Positions 7,373 through 16,506 of a stretch of 25,016 nt of DNA are shown piece by piece. The first letter of the stretch is position 1. Each line of letters begins with the position of its first letter. Origin of the DNA: a virus; IMG/VR virus record IMGVR_UViG_3300034198_008077, positions 1 to 25,016 of that record; one strand, 5' to 3'. The position numbers and the translations under genes are program-made. The notes beneath the pieces are model-generated. The model worked only from the letters and a program-made list of their open reading frames with translations, was not told the DNA's origin and made no database searches.

Positions 7373-7547
7373 GTACGACATCAACTGGAAAGCGTTCAAG
7401 AAGGGCACGTCGATCTTCATCCCGTGCCTCGACCCCCCACGGGCTAAGGAAGAAGTCAGAGCCATACTGCGCAGGCTGCGCATCAAGGTGATTATGAAGC
7501 TCGTGATCGAGGAAAATATTAGGGGTTTACGGATTTGGCGTACATGA
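7353..7547 (+). CDS. 64-residue conserved-looking small protein
   Basis: It starts at ATG 7353 inside the last codons of the primase-helicase gene (20-base overlap) and ends at TGA 7545-7547. The product is basic: MQIEGVRYDINWKAFKKG at the front, one FIPCLD strand, then an arginine-rich helix (AKEEVRAILRRLRIK) and an RGLRIWR end. It is similar in feel to small phage proteins found after replicative genes, which may help in DNA or RNA binding, but no function is known to me. It is the last gene before the left-arm terminator. Confidence 0.65.
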   Translation: MQIEGVRYDINWKAFKKGTSIFIPCLDPPRAKEEVRAILRRLRIKVIMKLVIEENIRGLRIWRT

Positions 7548-7553
7548 TATTAA

Positions 7554-7577
7554 GGGAGCGGAAGTTTGCTCCTTCCG
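7554..7577 (+). other. Two competing small hairpins before the terminator
   Basis: GGAGC (7555-7559) can pair with GCTCC (7568-7572), or CGGAAG (7559-7564) can pair with CTTCCG (7572-7577). The two stems share bases and exclude each other. They lie just upstream of the strong terminator. Confidence 0.35.
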
Positions 7578-7590
7578 TTGGTTATCCTAG

Positions 7591-7620
7591 CCCCCAGTGT
7601 TAACGCACTGGGGGTTTTTT
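7591..7620 (+). terminator. Strong intrinsic terminator of the left arm
   Basis: CCCCCAGTG (7591-7599) pairs perfectly with CACTGGGGG (7606-7614) around a six-base loop, followed by six T (7615-7620). It ends the + strand replication transcript. The last two T are part of the stop codon (TTA on this strand, 7619-7621) of the facing structural gene. In the other direction there is no T-run after the stem, so it is a one-way signal. Confidence 0.93.
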
Positions 7621-10600
7621 ATTCGCCCTTTTTCACGCCATTGTAGACGGAATTGAAGGCGCTGTAGAGTTTGTTTTTCTCAGCACGGTAATGATCCAGC
7701 ACGGTCTTCTCCTCTTCATCGGAGTACCCGCCTGATGTGCGCATGTAGCTCATGACCTCGCGTTGTTCCTTGCTGATATTGTCAAGGTTTTTATCGACGA
7801 TCTGGTAAGCCTCGATGATGCGCGGGTCCGTATCCATAGTGAACTCGGCACCTTGCGCTGCGCGCTGTTCAGGCGTTAGCTTGCTCAGCCGGTTCATAAT
7901 CTGCCGGATGTTGCTGGAGTTTTCAAAGTACTTTGTCTGCGGTGCATACTCGCTTCCAGTGCCCACAAAGCTCTTGACGCCGGGAATATCAGCCGCACCT
8001 TCAGCAGCACCAAGACCCCCAAGCTGTTTAGCAAGCTGGTAGGGGCCACCGAGATAGCCTTCCATCAAATGGCGATAGACCTCAGGCTGAAAATCCACGG
8101 CACCTTTAACAGCTTCCGAACCGCCAGTAGCATCATTGATTGTCCGAGCCAGCCACTGCCAACCTTCACCCGTAGTGGGGCTACCAAGCTCAGAACGCGG
8201 TGCGCTATCGAACTGCGATTCCTTGTAGATCGGACTACCGAAGAAGTTCTGGTTAAGGATGTTCTCCATGATGGGCTTGCCCACTAGCGGGGTAAACGCC
8301 ACAGCAACCGAAGGCGCATCGGCTTGCGGAATGCGGACAGGAGAAGCCACACTTGCTGCACCGAGGACGAGATCACCTGTAACATCACCTGGTGTGGCAT
8401 TCCCAAGCATGATATCACCGATGCGGTTCCCGACAAATTTAAAGTAGCCGAGCATGGGATCGATAGGCAGCTTGACGTAGTCGTCTGCCCCCTGTCCGTA
8501 GTACAAGATAGCGCGGCCCATACGCATGGTGTTGTTCTGGTCGAGGTAATTTTCCTGCCCATCATCGTCATCATCGCCACCAATAGCAGCGTTCATCATG
8601 GACTCGACAACACCGTAGGCCATCAGAGCACCCAGAATTTTAACTGCACCCCTGCCATTTGTCAGCATGCGCTTCGTCTTGCGGGTAGCTTCGACACCCG
8701 TCGCAAAGAATGGGAAGATCAGATCAAGCCCACGTGCTTTCTCACCGCGACGTGTGAGGTTGAGTGACGAGTCTAGGGCAAGGCGCGCTGCATCCGCCGG
8801 CTGGATACCAACTTCAATAGCCGCACGATAGGTCGCAAAACGGGCGCTCATGTCCATCATGTCGGCAAGATTATCGACCCAGTGGTTCAGCGCACTCAAT
8901 ACATTAGTACCGCCCTTACCCTGCAACTGCTTAATGGCTTGGTTTGCTGCGTCGGTCTTCTGTTGTACATCCGTAAACCGCGCATGGAGCGGCGCTCCAC
9001 CTTCACGAATAAACTCTTGGAACTGCTTACCAACCTCCGTGTCCATCGGTTTATTGGTGAACACATAACGTGCAATTGTACCCCACGTGCCGGTGAAAGG
9101 CATCGTGTAACGGATCATGTGCGCTGCCAAGTTCTTCTTATATGCAGGAGAACCCTTGAGGTTCTGATGGTGCATGGCCGTCGCAATGGCTGACGAGATG
9201 TCGCGGAACGGGGCCACAAACATGAGGTGCAGCGGGTTCTTGTAGGTCAGCATCCCCTTAAGGAAGTTGTTGACTGCTGCAACGTTCTTGGCCGCACCCT
9301 CCATATCTTTGGGGTTCATGTTCTCGAACATCCGGCGCAGAGCCTGCCCACTCTCAGTAGGGTCAAACTCGACGTAATACGTAACGCCGTTGTCCTTAAC
9401 GATCATGTAGTTTTCGCGGTTCCGGTAATATTCCTTTTCCATACCATCAGGTACAGGTGCATACCTGTTGCCGGCACGGTCATGCCCAACGACTACCTTC
9501 TTGGGGTTGGCATCTGTGTAGACGTTAAGGATACCATCGAATGCAGCGGGACTTTTTTTCCACTGGCGCAAAATAGGTAGCCGAGCCATGTTGAGGACGC
9601 GCCGACGCACACGCTGCTCAGAATCCTGCATGAGGTTAAAGAGCGGGGCAAGCGGCATCGAGCCACGACCGATAGCGCGACGGAATTCTTGGATGCTTCC
9701 ACCAGGGGATGCTGCGCGCATAGCACGCATAGCTTCATCGCGCCGTGCAGTGACAGCATTTGCGTCTTCGCCGATATCTGCCGTCATGATATCATTATCG
9801 GCAGCAAAACCCTTGAGTGGAACGTAGTTCTGGTAGACTTTAAGTAGAGCATCCATCTGCCCTTGGGAAAGTAGCTTTGCCTTCACGTCTTCTTGAAGGT
9901 TATACCGGACTAGCTCCTGCACCTTCTTCTTGAGGATGTTATATTTGGGCATCAACCCTTCGGCCTCAATCTGCTTAAGACCTTCTTGTGCCTGTGCGGA
10001 TGTAATGCCGGCACCACCTTCAGGGAATTGTGGATTTATCTTGGCAACTTCGCGGTTGCGTTCCGCAGCATGATCCAACCACAGAAAATAGTTAAAGTCA
10101 CCGATATCGACACCCATATTGGCAGCGGACTCGATGATCGGGTCAAACATATTCCGCTTAAGGTCGCGCTGCCGCCCCGCCTGCATGGTTTCCACACGCT
10201 CAAGGATAGGGGCTGTCTGAAGCTCAGTTGGGACTGCTTCTTCGCCAAAGATGCTTTTAGCCCAATTATCTGCGAGTTCTGCCTGACCAAACTTATCCGC
10301 AATGTTAATAAGCCAATCGGGCGCAATCTTCATTTCAGGGGCAGGTCTTAGTGTACCCGGCTCCGCATTTGGGCTGACTGTAGGAGAAACAGGAGGTACC
10401 CCACTGACTCCCACTGGCTCTGGCTCAAGTCCTCCAACTTCTCCGACAGTGTCTCCGGCAGGCGTGGGTTCGCTACTAAGCGGAACGCTTGTTCCAACTC
10501 CTTCACCGACAGGTGTTGTAGGTTTTCCAACTCCTCCATCCGGAGCCTCCTGTTGCTTCGCCCGACGTGCAAACTCAGCCTCAATGTCAGCGGCATTATT

Positions 10601-12229
10601 AGCAGCGTATTGCTGCATTTCTAAATCAGCCGCAGTATCCCCACGCCCTTCACCAGCCTGATAGCGGTCAGCGTAAGACTGAGGTGTAAGCGGACGGAGT
10701 GCCCCTTCATCAACCTGCTCTTCACCGTTGATGGTAGTTGATGTCCGGAACGTACCGGGGGCCTCACCTGCGGGCGCACCCTCTTCTACTGGTGCAGCTT
10801 CTAGACGCTTACGCGCCTCAGCCACCATGCGTTTGGCTTCCGCCAAGGCACCTTCCTCGATGGGCTTTCCTGTTTCCTCATCGATATCGGGAGTGCCGTC
10901 ATCCTTAAGCTTTGTACGCAGAAGAGGTTCTGCAACGTCCGGCTCATACTCCATGCCGGTATCAAGCGAGTCTTCCCAGCTTTTGATGTACTCTTCGCTA
11001 CGGGCAAGGCTCTCGGGAGTTGGTGTTGCGATGTCATTGGAAATCTGACGCCCCAACGTATCGATGGCATTTTTAGCGCGTGTAGAAAGGTCTGGCCCAG
11101 CCGCTGCCGCTAGCTGCCCTGTGATATCCTGTTGGAACTTAAAGACATCTGCACGCTCACCAGCAGGTGCCGCTTCACCTTCTGCCCCAGCAACAGGTGC
11201 TTCTTCCGTTGGTGCAACCCGTTTGCCATGTACATCACCGATAGCACCACCAAGAATACCACCTGCAAGACCTTCGAATGCAGCTTGGCCAGCTACACCA
11301 GCCATAAGATCGGTGTCATATCCTGCACGCTGTTCAGCAAGGTTTTGCGAGAAGCGTTCTTGGCCAGCCTGTGCACCTTCAGGTATAGCTTCTTTACCAA
11401 ATGCTGTAGCAGTGCGCCGTGCAAACCCACGCGCAACTTGCTGTTCAGCCGCACCTTCAACGACATCAGCCACTGCACGTTTAGCGATTGCGCGACCTAG
11501 CTGCCCTTCAAGACCCGTAGCACTAGCGACAGCACCAAGTACGGAACCCAATGCAATCTGATCAAGGTTTTTGCCGCCATAAGCCTGAGCTTCCTCAGCC
11601 ATGGTTTTTGCTTGCGCATCGGATACACCAGCTTCTTTTGCGCGTGCGTACACGGCATCGCTAATGCTGCCCTTGATTGTACCGACACCCGAAGCAGCAC
11701 CCAGTGCCAAGGGTGCAAGGCTAGCCCCACCAGTTTCAGGTGCTAGCGCTGCGGCGGCAGCAAACGGAAGTGCTGAACCTACAACATTGGCCGCAGTATC
11801 AAGCGGGTTTATCGCAAAGGATTTGGCTGCAGCCTTAACTTCTTCCCAGATGCCCTTACCTTCTGCCTCCTTACGGATAGCAGCGGCGGCTTTTTCATCC
11901 TTGCGGGACTGGGCAGACGTCAGACTTTCCGCATAGTTAGCAATGGATTGTAGCGCATTAGAAGCCGCATTATTGGCACCAAACACATCGGTGAAAGACT
12001 TTCCCGTGCCAGCCAATCCAGAGACGAGATTAAGCGGGACATCCGCTACGCTAGCCAGTGCGCCGCCTACGACAGGGATTTTTTCGAGAAAGCTCTCTTC
12101 TTCCAAAGGCTGAAGTAGTAACTTGGTGTCGTGACCGTTTGCACCCAGCCTCGAAAGAAGCTGATCTTGCGTAATGCCCTTTGGCACATTTTTAATAATG
12201 GTACCATTAGGCATCCGGACGTCTGGCAC
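7619..12229 (-). CDS. Giant 1536-residue virion/polyvalent protein with LPD38-like region
   Basis: This is the largest gene in the window and the last of the late block. Its GTG start is set by TAAGGAAC (12235-12242). The front (MPDVRMPNGTIIKNVPKGIT) is a short motif I know from the N-termini of large phage proteins. Residues about 140-350 are rich in Ala and Gly with hydrophobic stretches (near 150-185 and 313-331). Residues about 570-635 form a Pro/Gly/Val-rich linker. Residues about 940-1300 resemble the large polyvalent protein-associated domain LPD38: NPLHLMFVAPFRD near 1000, IFPFFATGVEATRKTKRM near 1175, and an acidic GGDDDDD loop near 1220. By size and place it fits a protein packaged in the capsid and injected with DNA, like T7 gp16 or P22 gp16, though with no visible lytic domain of its own. 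Function is inferred from context. Confidence 0.85.
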   Translation of the reverse strand: MPDVRMPNGTIIKNVPKGITQDQLLSRLGANGHDTKLLLQPLEEESFLEKIPVVGGALASVADVPLNLVSGLAGTGKSFTDVFGANNAASNALQSIANYAESLTSAQSRKDEKAAAAIRKEAEGKGIWEEVKAAAKSFAINPLDTAANVVGSALPFAAAAALAPETGGASLAPLALGAASGVGTIKGSISDAVYARAKEAGVSDAQAKTMAEEAQAYGGKNLDQIALGSVLGAVASATGLEGQLGRAIAKRAVADVVEGAAEQQVARGFARRTATAFGKEAIPEGAQAGQERFSQNLAEQRAGYDTDLMAGVAGQAAFEGLAGGILGGAIGDVHGKRVAPTEEAPVAGAEGEAAPAGERADVFKFQQDITGQLAAAAGPDLSTRAKNAIDTLGRQISNDIATPTPESLARSEEYIKSWEDSLDTGMEYEPDVAEPLLRTKLKDDGTPDIDEETGKPIEEGALAEAKRMVAEARKRLEAAPVEEGAPAGEAPGTFRTSTTINGEEQVDEGALRPLTPQSYADRYQAGEGRGDTAADLEMQQYAANNAADIEAEFARRAKQQEAPDGGVGKPTTPVGEGVGTSVPLSSEPTPAGDTVGEVGGLEPEPVGVSGVPPVSPTVSPNAEPGTLRPAPEMKIAPDWLINIADKFGQAELADNWAKSIFGEEAVPTELQTAPILERVETMQAGRQRDLKRNMFDPIIESAANMGVDIGDFNYFLWLDHAAERNREVAKINPQFPEGGAGITSAQAQEGLKQIEAEGLMPKYNILKKKVQELVRYNLQEDVKAKLLSQGQMDALLKVYQNYVPLKGFAADNDIMTADIGEDANAVTARRDEAMRAMRAASPGGSIQEFRRAIGRGSMPLAPLFNLMQDSEQRVRRRVLNMARLPILRQWKKSPAAFDGILNVYTDANPKKVVVGHDRAGNRYAPVPDGMEKEYYRNRENYMIVKDNGVTYYVEFDPTESGQALRRMFENMNPKDMEGAAKNVAAVNNFLKGMLTYKNPLHLMFVAPFRDISSAIATAMHHQNLKGSPAYKKNLAAHMIRYTMPFTGTWGTIARYVFTNKPMDTEVGKQFQEFIREGGAPLHARFTDVQQKTDAANQAIKQLQGKGGTNVLSALNHWVDNLADMMDMSARFATYRAAIEVGIQPADAARLALDSSLNLTRRGEKARGLDLIFPFFATGVEATRKTKRMLTNGRGAVKILGALMAYGVVESMMNAAIGGDDDDDGQENYLDQNNTMRMGRAILYYGQGADDYVKLPIDPMLGYFKFVGNRIGDIMLGNATPGDVTGDLVLGAASVASPVRIPQADAPSVAVAFTPLVGKPIMENILNQNFFGSPIYKESQFDSAPRSELGSPTTGEGWQWLARTINDATGGSEAVKGAVDFQPEVYRHLMEGYLGGPYQLAKQLGGLGAAEGAADIPGVKSFVGTGSEYAPQTKYFENSSNIRQIMNRLSKLTPEQRAAQGAEFTMDTDPRIIEAYQIVDKNLDNISKEQREVMSYMRTSGGYSDEEEKTVLDHYRAEKNKLYSAFNSVYNGVKKGE

Positions 12230-12234
12230 GGTAT

Positions 12235-12242
12235 GTTCCTTA
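12235..12242 (-). promoter_or_regulatory. Stop codon forming a Shine-Dalgarno (TAAGGAAC)
   Basis: Read on the minus strand, the TAA of the 538-residue gene runs straight into AAGGAAC, seven bases before the GTG start of the giant gene. It decides the GTG start and couples the two genes. The same 8-mer does the same job at 21241-21248. Confidence 0.7.
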
Positions 12243-13856
12243 CTTAGGCTGTTTCAGGCTGCTGAAATCTATCACATTACTGCCTGCACCTGTACCCCCA
12301 CGGCCTCCTAGCAACTCCCGCGTTCTTTCTGCGGCGTCAGTCCCAGTCCCACTTGCGGGGTGGTTAAGCTGTAGCCATTCACTGGCCGCTGCCTTAGCCT
12401 CAGGGTTGCCGCTCATAAACATACGGAATGCAATATCAGTGGGATCATATCCCTTAGCCTCAGCAGCCTTCGTCTGGATTTCAAGTTCCTGACGCTTAAG
12501 ATCAAGCTGCTCTTTATCCAGTTCCAACTTCTGACCGAACTGCTGCTGAGCAAGCTGTTGCTGCTGGACATCGACAGCCAACTTAAACTTATCCAAGGCT
12601 TCCCTACGATCCTTGGCACCCATTTCGACCATGAGGTTAAGTGCTTTGTCCTTAAGCTGCTTGCGTTCTTTCTTGTCCGCAATAGCCCCCGGAAGCGCAG
12701 CCGATGCGGCTTCACCCACTGCCTGAAGCAGGTTCGGGGTTTTAGAGCTTGCCATGTTGAACCCAATAGCAGCCAACGTCTCCCACATGGAATCCTTGCG
12801 CTGCTTAGCCTCATATTCAGGTGAGGCCAGTTCCTTAGCCCGAGCGCGCATCGCATCATCAGTAGCTTGGTCTTCAGGGGACTTAGCAAAACGACGCTCA
12901 ATAAGATCAGCAATATCACCAAGGCCGGCTGTAAAACCTTGAGCCGTAGCAGCATTGCGTTCCCGAATAGGCGGTGCATCGCCCTTCATTACGTTTGAAA
13001 TATACTTCTGCGTTTCAGTCGGAAGCTTCTTAGGATCGGCACCGGACTTCAGCCACTTGTCCACATTGCCCGGCCCCCAATTATACGCAGCAAGCGCAGT
13101 GGCTTGGTCGCCATAGCGACGATACATGGCATCAAGATATTGCTGACCAACACGGCGGTTTTCTTCTTCGCTATCGTTACGAGTCGGTTCAATGCCAAAG
13201 CCGGGATCACGACTTGTGCCGTTCATAAGCTGCATAACACCACGTGCACCCTTGGGGCTGGTTGCGCTCTGCTTACCGCCACTTTCCCAATACTCGACCG
13301 AATCGTAGAGGTTAGACATGCCACCGCCACGGGCAAAGGCAACGAGACCACCATTAGCGTAGCCACCATTGTCGGGTTCATCGAACATACCTGCTGGAAT
13401 GGGAACATCAGAAAGCCCACCACCCGAAGCGTAGGGAGGAACCATACCGCCTTCGGCCATACCCACTGGAGCTTCTTCGTCCGACATCTCAGGTTGAGGA
13501 GCTTCAGGCATAGGGGGTACAAGCTGCACCTGCGCAGCTTCTGGCGTAGCGCCAAGACCAGCCGAAGGAGCACCCATGGGGGCAGGAGGTCCCGAGGGCG
13601 CATTAGGACCAGCCGGAGCGCCACCCATAGGTGCAGGAGGAGCGGGGGGAGCAAAGACTTGCTGGGCTACCGTCTGTTGGGGAGCCTGTTCTTGCTGCGC
13701 AGCAGACCGCATCCGGTCAATAAACATACCCGCCAGCGTACCAGCCGTGGGGTCAACGACACCCATCTGCATGGCTTCAGCAATTTTCTGCTTGTTGCCG
13801 CCATAGTCCTTAGCAATCTGCTCTGGGGACTGGATGCTGTACGGTTTGCTTTCCAT
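12240..13856 (-). CDS. SLT-type lytic transglycosylase, putative ejected virion protein
   Basis: A 538-residue protein. A soluble lytic transglycosylase domain lies at about 181-280: VEYWESGG with catalytic Glu191, GVMQLM (206-211) and AAYNWGPGNVDKW (256-268). This cuts peptidoglycan during genome entry. Before it (60-180) is a proline/alanine-rich flexible region holding two GG motifs, AEGGMVPPYASGGG and YANGGLVAFARGGG. After it, residues about 390-480 are a long charged and glutamine-rich helix, likely coiled coil. The gene lies within the block of putative ejection proteins, next to the giant protein, so it is a virion enzyme rather than the lysis enzyme (the GH19 endolysin is at 22719-23330). 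The ATG is in a stop-proximal position, six bases after the preceding stop. The enzyme assignment is strong; the ejection role is inferred. Confidence 0.88.
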   Translation of the reverse strand: MESKPYSIQSPEQIAKDYGGNKQKIAEAMQMGVVDPTAGTLAGMFIDRMRSAAQQEQAPQQTVAQQVFAPPAPPAPMGGAPAGPNAPSGPPAPMGAPSAGLGATPEAAQVQLVPPMPEAPQPEMSDEEAPVGMAEGGMVPPYASGGGLSDVPIPAGMFDEPDNGGYANGGLVAFARGGGMSNLYDSVEYWESGGKQSATSPKGARGVMQLMNGTSRDPGFGIEPTRNDSEEENRRVGQQYLDAMYRRYGDQATALAAYNWGPGNVDKWLKSGADPKKLPTETQKYISNVMKGDAPPIRERNAATAQGFTAGLGDIADLIERRFAKSPEDQATDDAMRARAKELASPEYEAKQRKDSMWETLAAIGFNMASSKTPNLLQAVGEAASAALPGAIADKKERKQLKDKALNLMVEMGAKDRREALDKFKLAVDVQQQQLAQQQFGQKLELDKEQLDLKRQELEIQTKAAEAKGYDPTDIAFRMFMSGNPEAKAAASEWLQLNHPASGTGTDAAERTRELLGGRGGTGAGSNVIDFSSLKQPK

Positions 13857-13862
13857 CTAATC

Positions 13863-14978
13863 TTACCCCGCGAACGTTTTGTACGTGCTATATGCACCCA
13901 ACCCAGCACCAAGAAGCTGCTGACCAATCGACGGCGACGGCGCAGAAGTTGTTTGCGTGGTGCTCGTAGCCTGCGGTACACCGCTCAAGATGTTCATGTA
14001 CTGCTGAAGCCGCTTATACGGATCGTTCTTCTGTTCCAAGAAGTCTTGGTAGTCGAGATCACGCTTCTGCTGCTCAAGTGCCTGCGTCTGCGCCGCTGTT
14101 TGCTGCTGCAATCCAAGGCGCTGTACATCCGCCTGCTGCTGGGTTTGCCCAATATTCGCAAGGGTCTGAGCCATATCGCCGGCAGTCTTGTACTTGTTGA
14201 GGTCCTGTGTGGCCCCAAACTGACGAGACTGTTCACCAAGGCGCTGACCTTCAAGATTATACTGCTGGTTAGCCTGCTGCGCTGCAAGGCTGTTCCTAGC
14301 CCCCAAGTCCTGCACGCCAAGCTTTGCCCTGAGGTTAGCTTCATTGACGCTAAAGCCTGCTGCACGATCCGCATTAAACTGGGCCTGTGCATTCTCATAC
14401 GCAGACTGAAGACCCTTAGCCTCGATGTCACTCAGGTTCTGCCCAAGAGCACGTTCACGACCAAGGCCAGCAAGAAGCTGGCGGCTACCACCATAAGTGC
14501 CCTGACGCGCTGCGCCTAGGTTCTGCATCAACTGCGTACGCTGTGCATCCTGCTGGGCTTCACGCTTCTGGATATCCAGCACATTCTGAACGTAGGGCGA
14601 CATATACTGCTGAGCTTGCTGATTACCAAACTTCTCAGCTTCAGCCATCTGGTACTGCTGTAGCTCTGGGTTATTAACCTGATCTACTTGAAATTGGCCC
14701 GGTGTATAATTACCGGTGTTAAGCACCCCAAGGCCCGCCTGCTGCGCAAAGTTTGTGGCTTGACCAAACTGGCCAGGTGTCTGCATCCCAGCAACTTCGC
14801 CCTGAAGCTTTAGCTGCTGAGGAGTAAATCCTTCAAGACGTTCGCGGTCATATAGGGGGGTCTGAGCGGTAAGTAGACCCTGTGCGGACTGCATTGCAGT
14901 ATTATAAAACGGAAGCTGTGCCGCACCGATGTTCGATGTGGTTTGCTTTACCTCTTGTACAGTCGTCTTAGAAGCCAT
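13863..14978 (-). CDS. Glutamine/alanine-rich helical virion protein, putative ejection protein
   Basis: A 371-residue protein that is almost all helix. Gln and Ala are very frequent, and long stretches between about 100 and 330 look like coiled coil. Landmarks are FYNTAMQSAQGLL near the front, YMSPYVQNVLDIQKREA (about 125-141) and a GTYGGSRQLLAG segment (about 160-171). No enzyme motif or signal peptide is seen. I recognise the YMSPYVQ-V-L-D-x-x-x-R-E-A pattern from phage proteins that sit beside transglycosylase-bearing internal virion proteins. The gene has an AGGGA Shine-Dalgarno (reverse strand, near 14987) and a short gap to each neighbour. Its likely role is as an internal or ejected virion protein, comparable in place to P22 gp7/gp20 or T7 gp15. 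The role is inferred. Confidence 0.75.
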   Translation of the reverse strand: MASKTTVQEVKQTTSNIGAAQLPFYNTAMQSAQGLLTAQTPLYDRERLEGFTPQQLKLQGEVAGMQTPGQFGQATNFAQQAGLGVLNTGNYTPGQFQVDQVNNPELQQYQMAEAEKFGNQQAQQYMSPYVQNVLDIQKREAQQDAQRTQLMQNLGAARQGTYGGSRQLLAGLGRERALGQNLSDIEAKGLQSAYENAQAQFNADRAAGFSVNEANLRAKLGVQDLGARNSLAAQQANQQYNLEGQRLGEQSRQFGATQDLNKYKTAGDMAQTLANIGQTQQQADVQRLGLQQQTAAQTQALEQQKRDLDYQDFLEQKNDPYKRLQQYMNILSGVPQATSTTQTTSAPSPSIGQQLLGAGLGAYSTYKTFAG

Positions 14979-15021
14979 TACAAATCCCTACCATATGAGC
15001 GCTAACGCGTCACTTTATAAA

Positions 15022-16494
15022 TCAAGCTAACCCACGGACTAGCTTGGTGTCCTGCCCACGACCTGCTTTTTTACGTGCCTTATGTGCTTTGTCCATAAGA
15101 GCATAAAGTTTATCTGCACCGCGCTTAGCATCACCTTTACCGATGCGGCGTACAACATCTGCGGGCATAATCACTTCATCCCGAGCGACACGAGCAGGCT
15201 GATGCTTACCAATACGAGCAGGTACGCTATCACTAACTCCATCACCAGGTCCTTGTACTGGGTGGCCACCAATGCGACGGAGAGCTTCCATACCCGCATT
15301 GCTGCTACCATTTCCGATTTCAGATACCGTGCGGGCATCGAGTACAAAAGCTCCATCGGACAATTGAACTTCGCCACCGTGGGCATATCCCGCGTAGCTG
15401 GCGCTATAAGGGTCATTGGGATCGTTAGAATCAACGCCGCCCATGTACGTAGTAGGTACAAAGTCGTACATTGGCTGACCCTTTTTGGCTTTCGGGTTCA
15501 GCACAGGCTGCATGATCTGAGTACCACGGGTAGTATGTGACCCCGGCTGTACAACCTGACCCATGGTGTTGCGAATTTCCGGCATATCCACGGCAAAGAA
15601 CCGACGTTGCTTCGATGTAACTGGGCCATTGGGGTCCATGATCTGCTGACGGTCCTGTGCATAGTACGGACCTTGATAGGAGTTATCGATCTGACCTTCT
15701 GGGCCTGCTGCTCCACCAGATGGAGTAACTGCACGGCTAATACCACCTAGTGCACCTTGGGCAGCTACCATGGGAGCAACTTTACCTACAATCCCTCCAG
15801 GAAGGCCGGCACCCGCTGCTTGGCCAAAACCACTCATAAACCCAGTAGGTTTAGCTGTCATGGCCGCTGCGCGCTGGAATGCCGCATTAGGTGCAGACGT
15901 CATAGTAGCATTCGATCCTAGCGCCGCTGCCTTGTCGATGGCATTCTGAGCAACTGCCGCTGTTGGGTGCATAACTGCAGCCCCAGAACCAGCGAGGTGC
16001 AAGCCTTCCCCAACATGGCCAAGCGCACCGCCAACACCAGCAGCACCAGCAAGTGAAGCGCCACCATAAGCACCGAGGCCGGCCATAAGACCCTTCTTAA
16101 GACTACCCGTAGCCGCTGTGCCACCTACCGCACCAAGCGCACCCATCCAGATCGGGGGGATACCAAAGGCCATGCCAGCTGCGCCAAGGATCGTTGGGAG
16201 AAGCTTACCAAGCCAGCCAGCTTCGGGAAGACCAGTGTGTGGATTGATCGTCAGCGAACCACCATGCGCCATAGCCAGACCCTGAAGGCTGTTAACCTCG
16301 TTGGGTGTCATATGGACAAGCATGGAGTCTTCGCCGCGACCCTGCGACTGTAGCTGCTGCGCCAATGGGTTACCGAGCACAGACAAACCACCCTGCGCCG
16401 GAGATGTACCGGACGTAATGGGGTTATCCGCACCGAGCATCGGGGGATTGCCAGTCGGTCCAGACTGAGGCTGCGTCATCTGCTGAAGGTCCAT
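15022..16494 (-). CDS. Gly/Ala-rich virion protein with C-terminal GG/SD-rich module
   Basis: A 490-residue protein. The first third has a GG motif (AMAHGGSLTINPHTG, about 74-88) and then a strongly hydrophobic Gly/Ala region (about 95-165: LLPTILGAAGMAFGIPPIWMGALGA and more), which may cross or insert into a membrane. The C-terminal third has a second GG motif (YAHGGEVQLSDGAFVLDA), GPGDGVSDSVPARIG and VARDEVIMPADVVRRIG, ending in basic helices. The C-terminal module occurs widely in phage structural proteins of unknown role. The start ATG 16494 has AGGATAAG, part of which is the preceding stop TAG. It probably belongs to the ejection-protein set (membrane-active candidate), by neighbourhood and hydrophobic region. 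Confidence 0.75.
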   Translation of the reverse strand: MDLQQMTQPQSGPTGNPPMLGADNPITSGTSPAQGGLSVLGNPLAQQLQSQGRGEDSMLVHMTPNEVNSLQGLAMAHGGSLTINPHTGLPEAGWLGKLLPTILGAAGMAFGIPPIWMGALGAVGGTAATGSLKKGLMAGLGAYGGASLAGAAGVGGALGHVGEGLHLAGSGAAVMHPTAAVAQNAIDKAAALGSNATMTSAPNAAFQRAAAMTAKPTGFMSGFGQAAGAGLPGGIVGKVAPMVAAQGALGGISRAVTPSGGAAGPEGQIDNSYQGPYYAQDRQQIMDPNGPVTSKQRRFFAVDMPEIRNTMGQVVQPGSHTTRGTQIMQPVLNPKAKKGQPMYDFVPTTYMGGVDSNDPNDPYSASYAGYAHGGEVQLSDGAFVLDARTVSEIGNGSSNAGMEALRRIGGHPVQGPGDGVSDSVPARIGKHQPARVARDEVIMPADVVRRIGKGDAKRGADKLYALMDKAHKARKKAGRGQDTKLVRGLA

Positions 16495-16506
16495 CGTGAT
16501 CTTATC

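Noticed and set aside
13104-14519. Long + strand open frame (471 codons) opposite the transglycosylase and glutamine-rich genes
   Set aside because: It runs antisense to two well-supported genes, has low-complexity basic composition and no motif or ribosome site; it is a product of the codon bias of the real genes.
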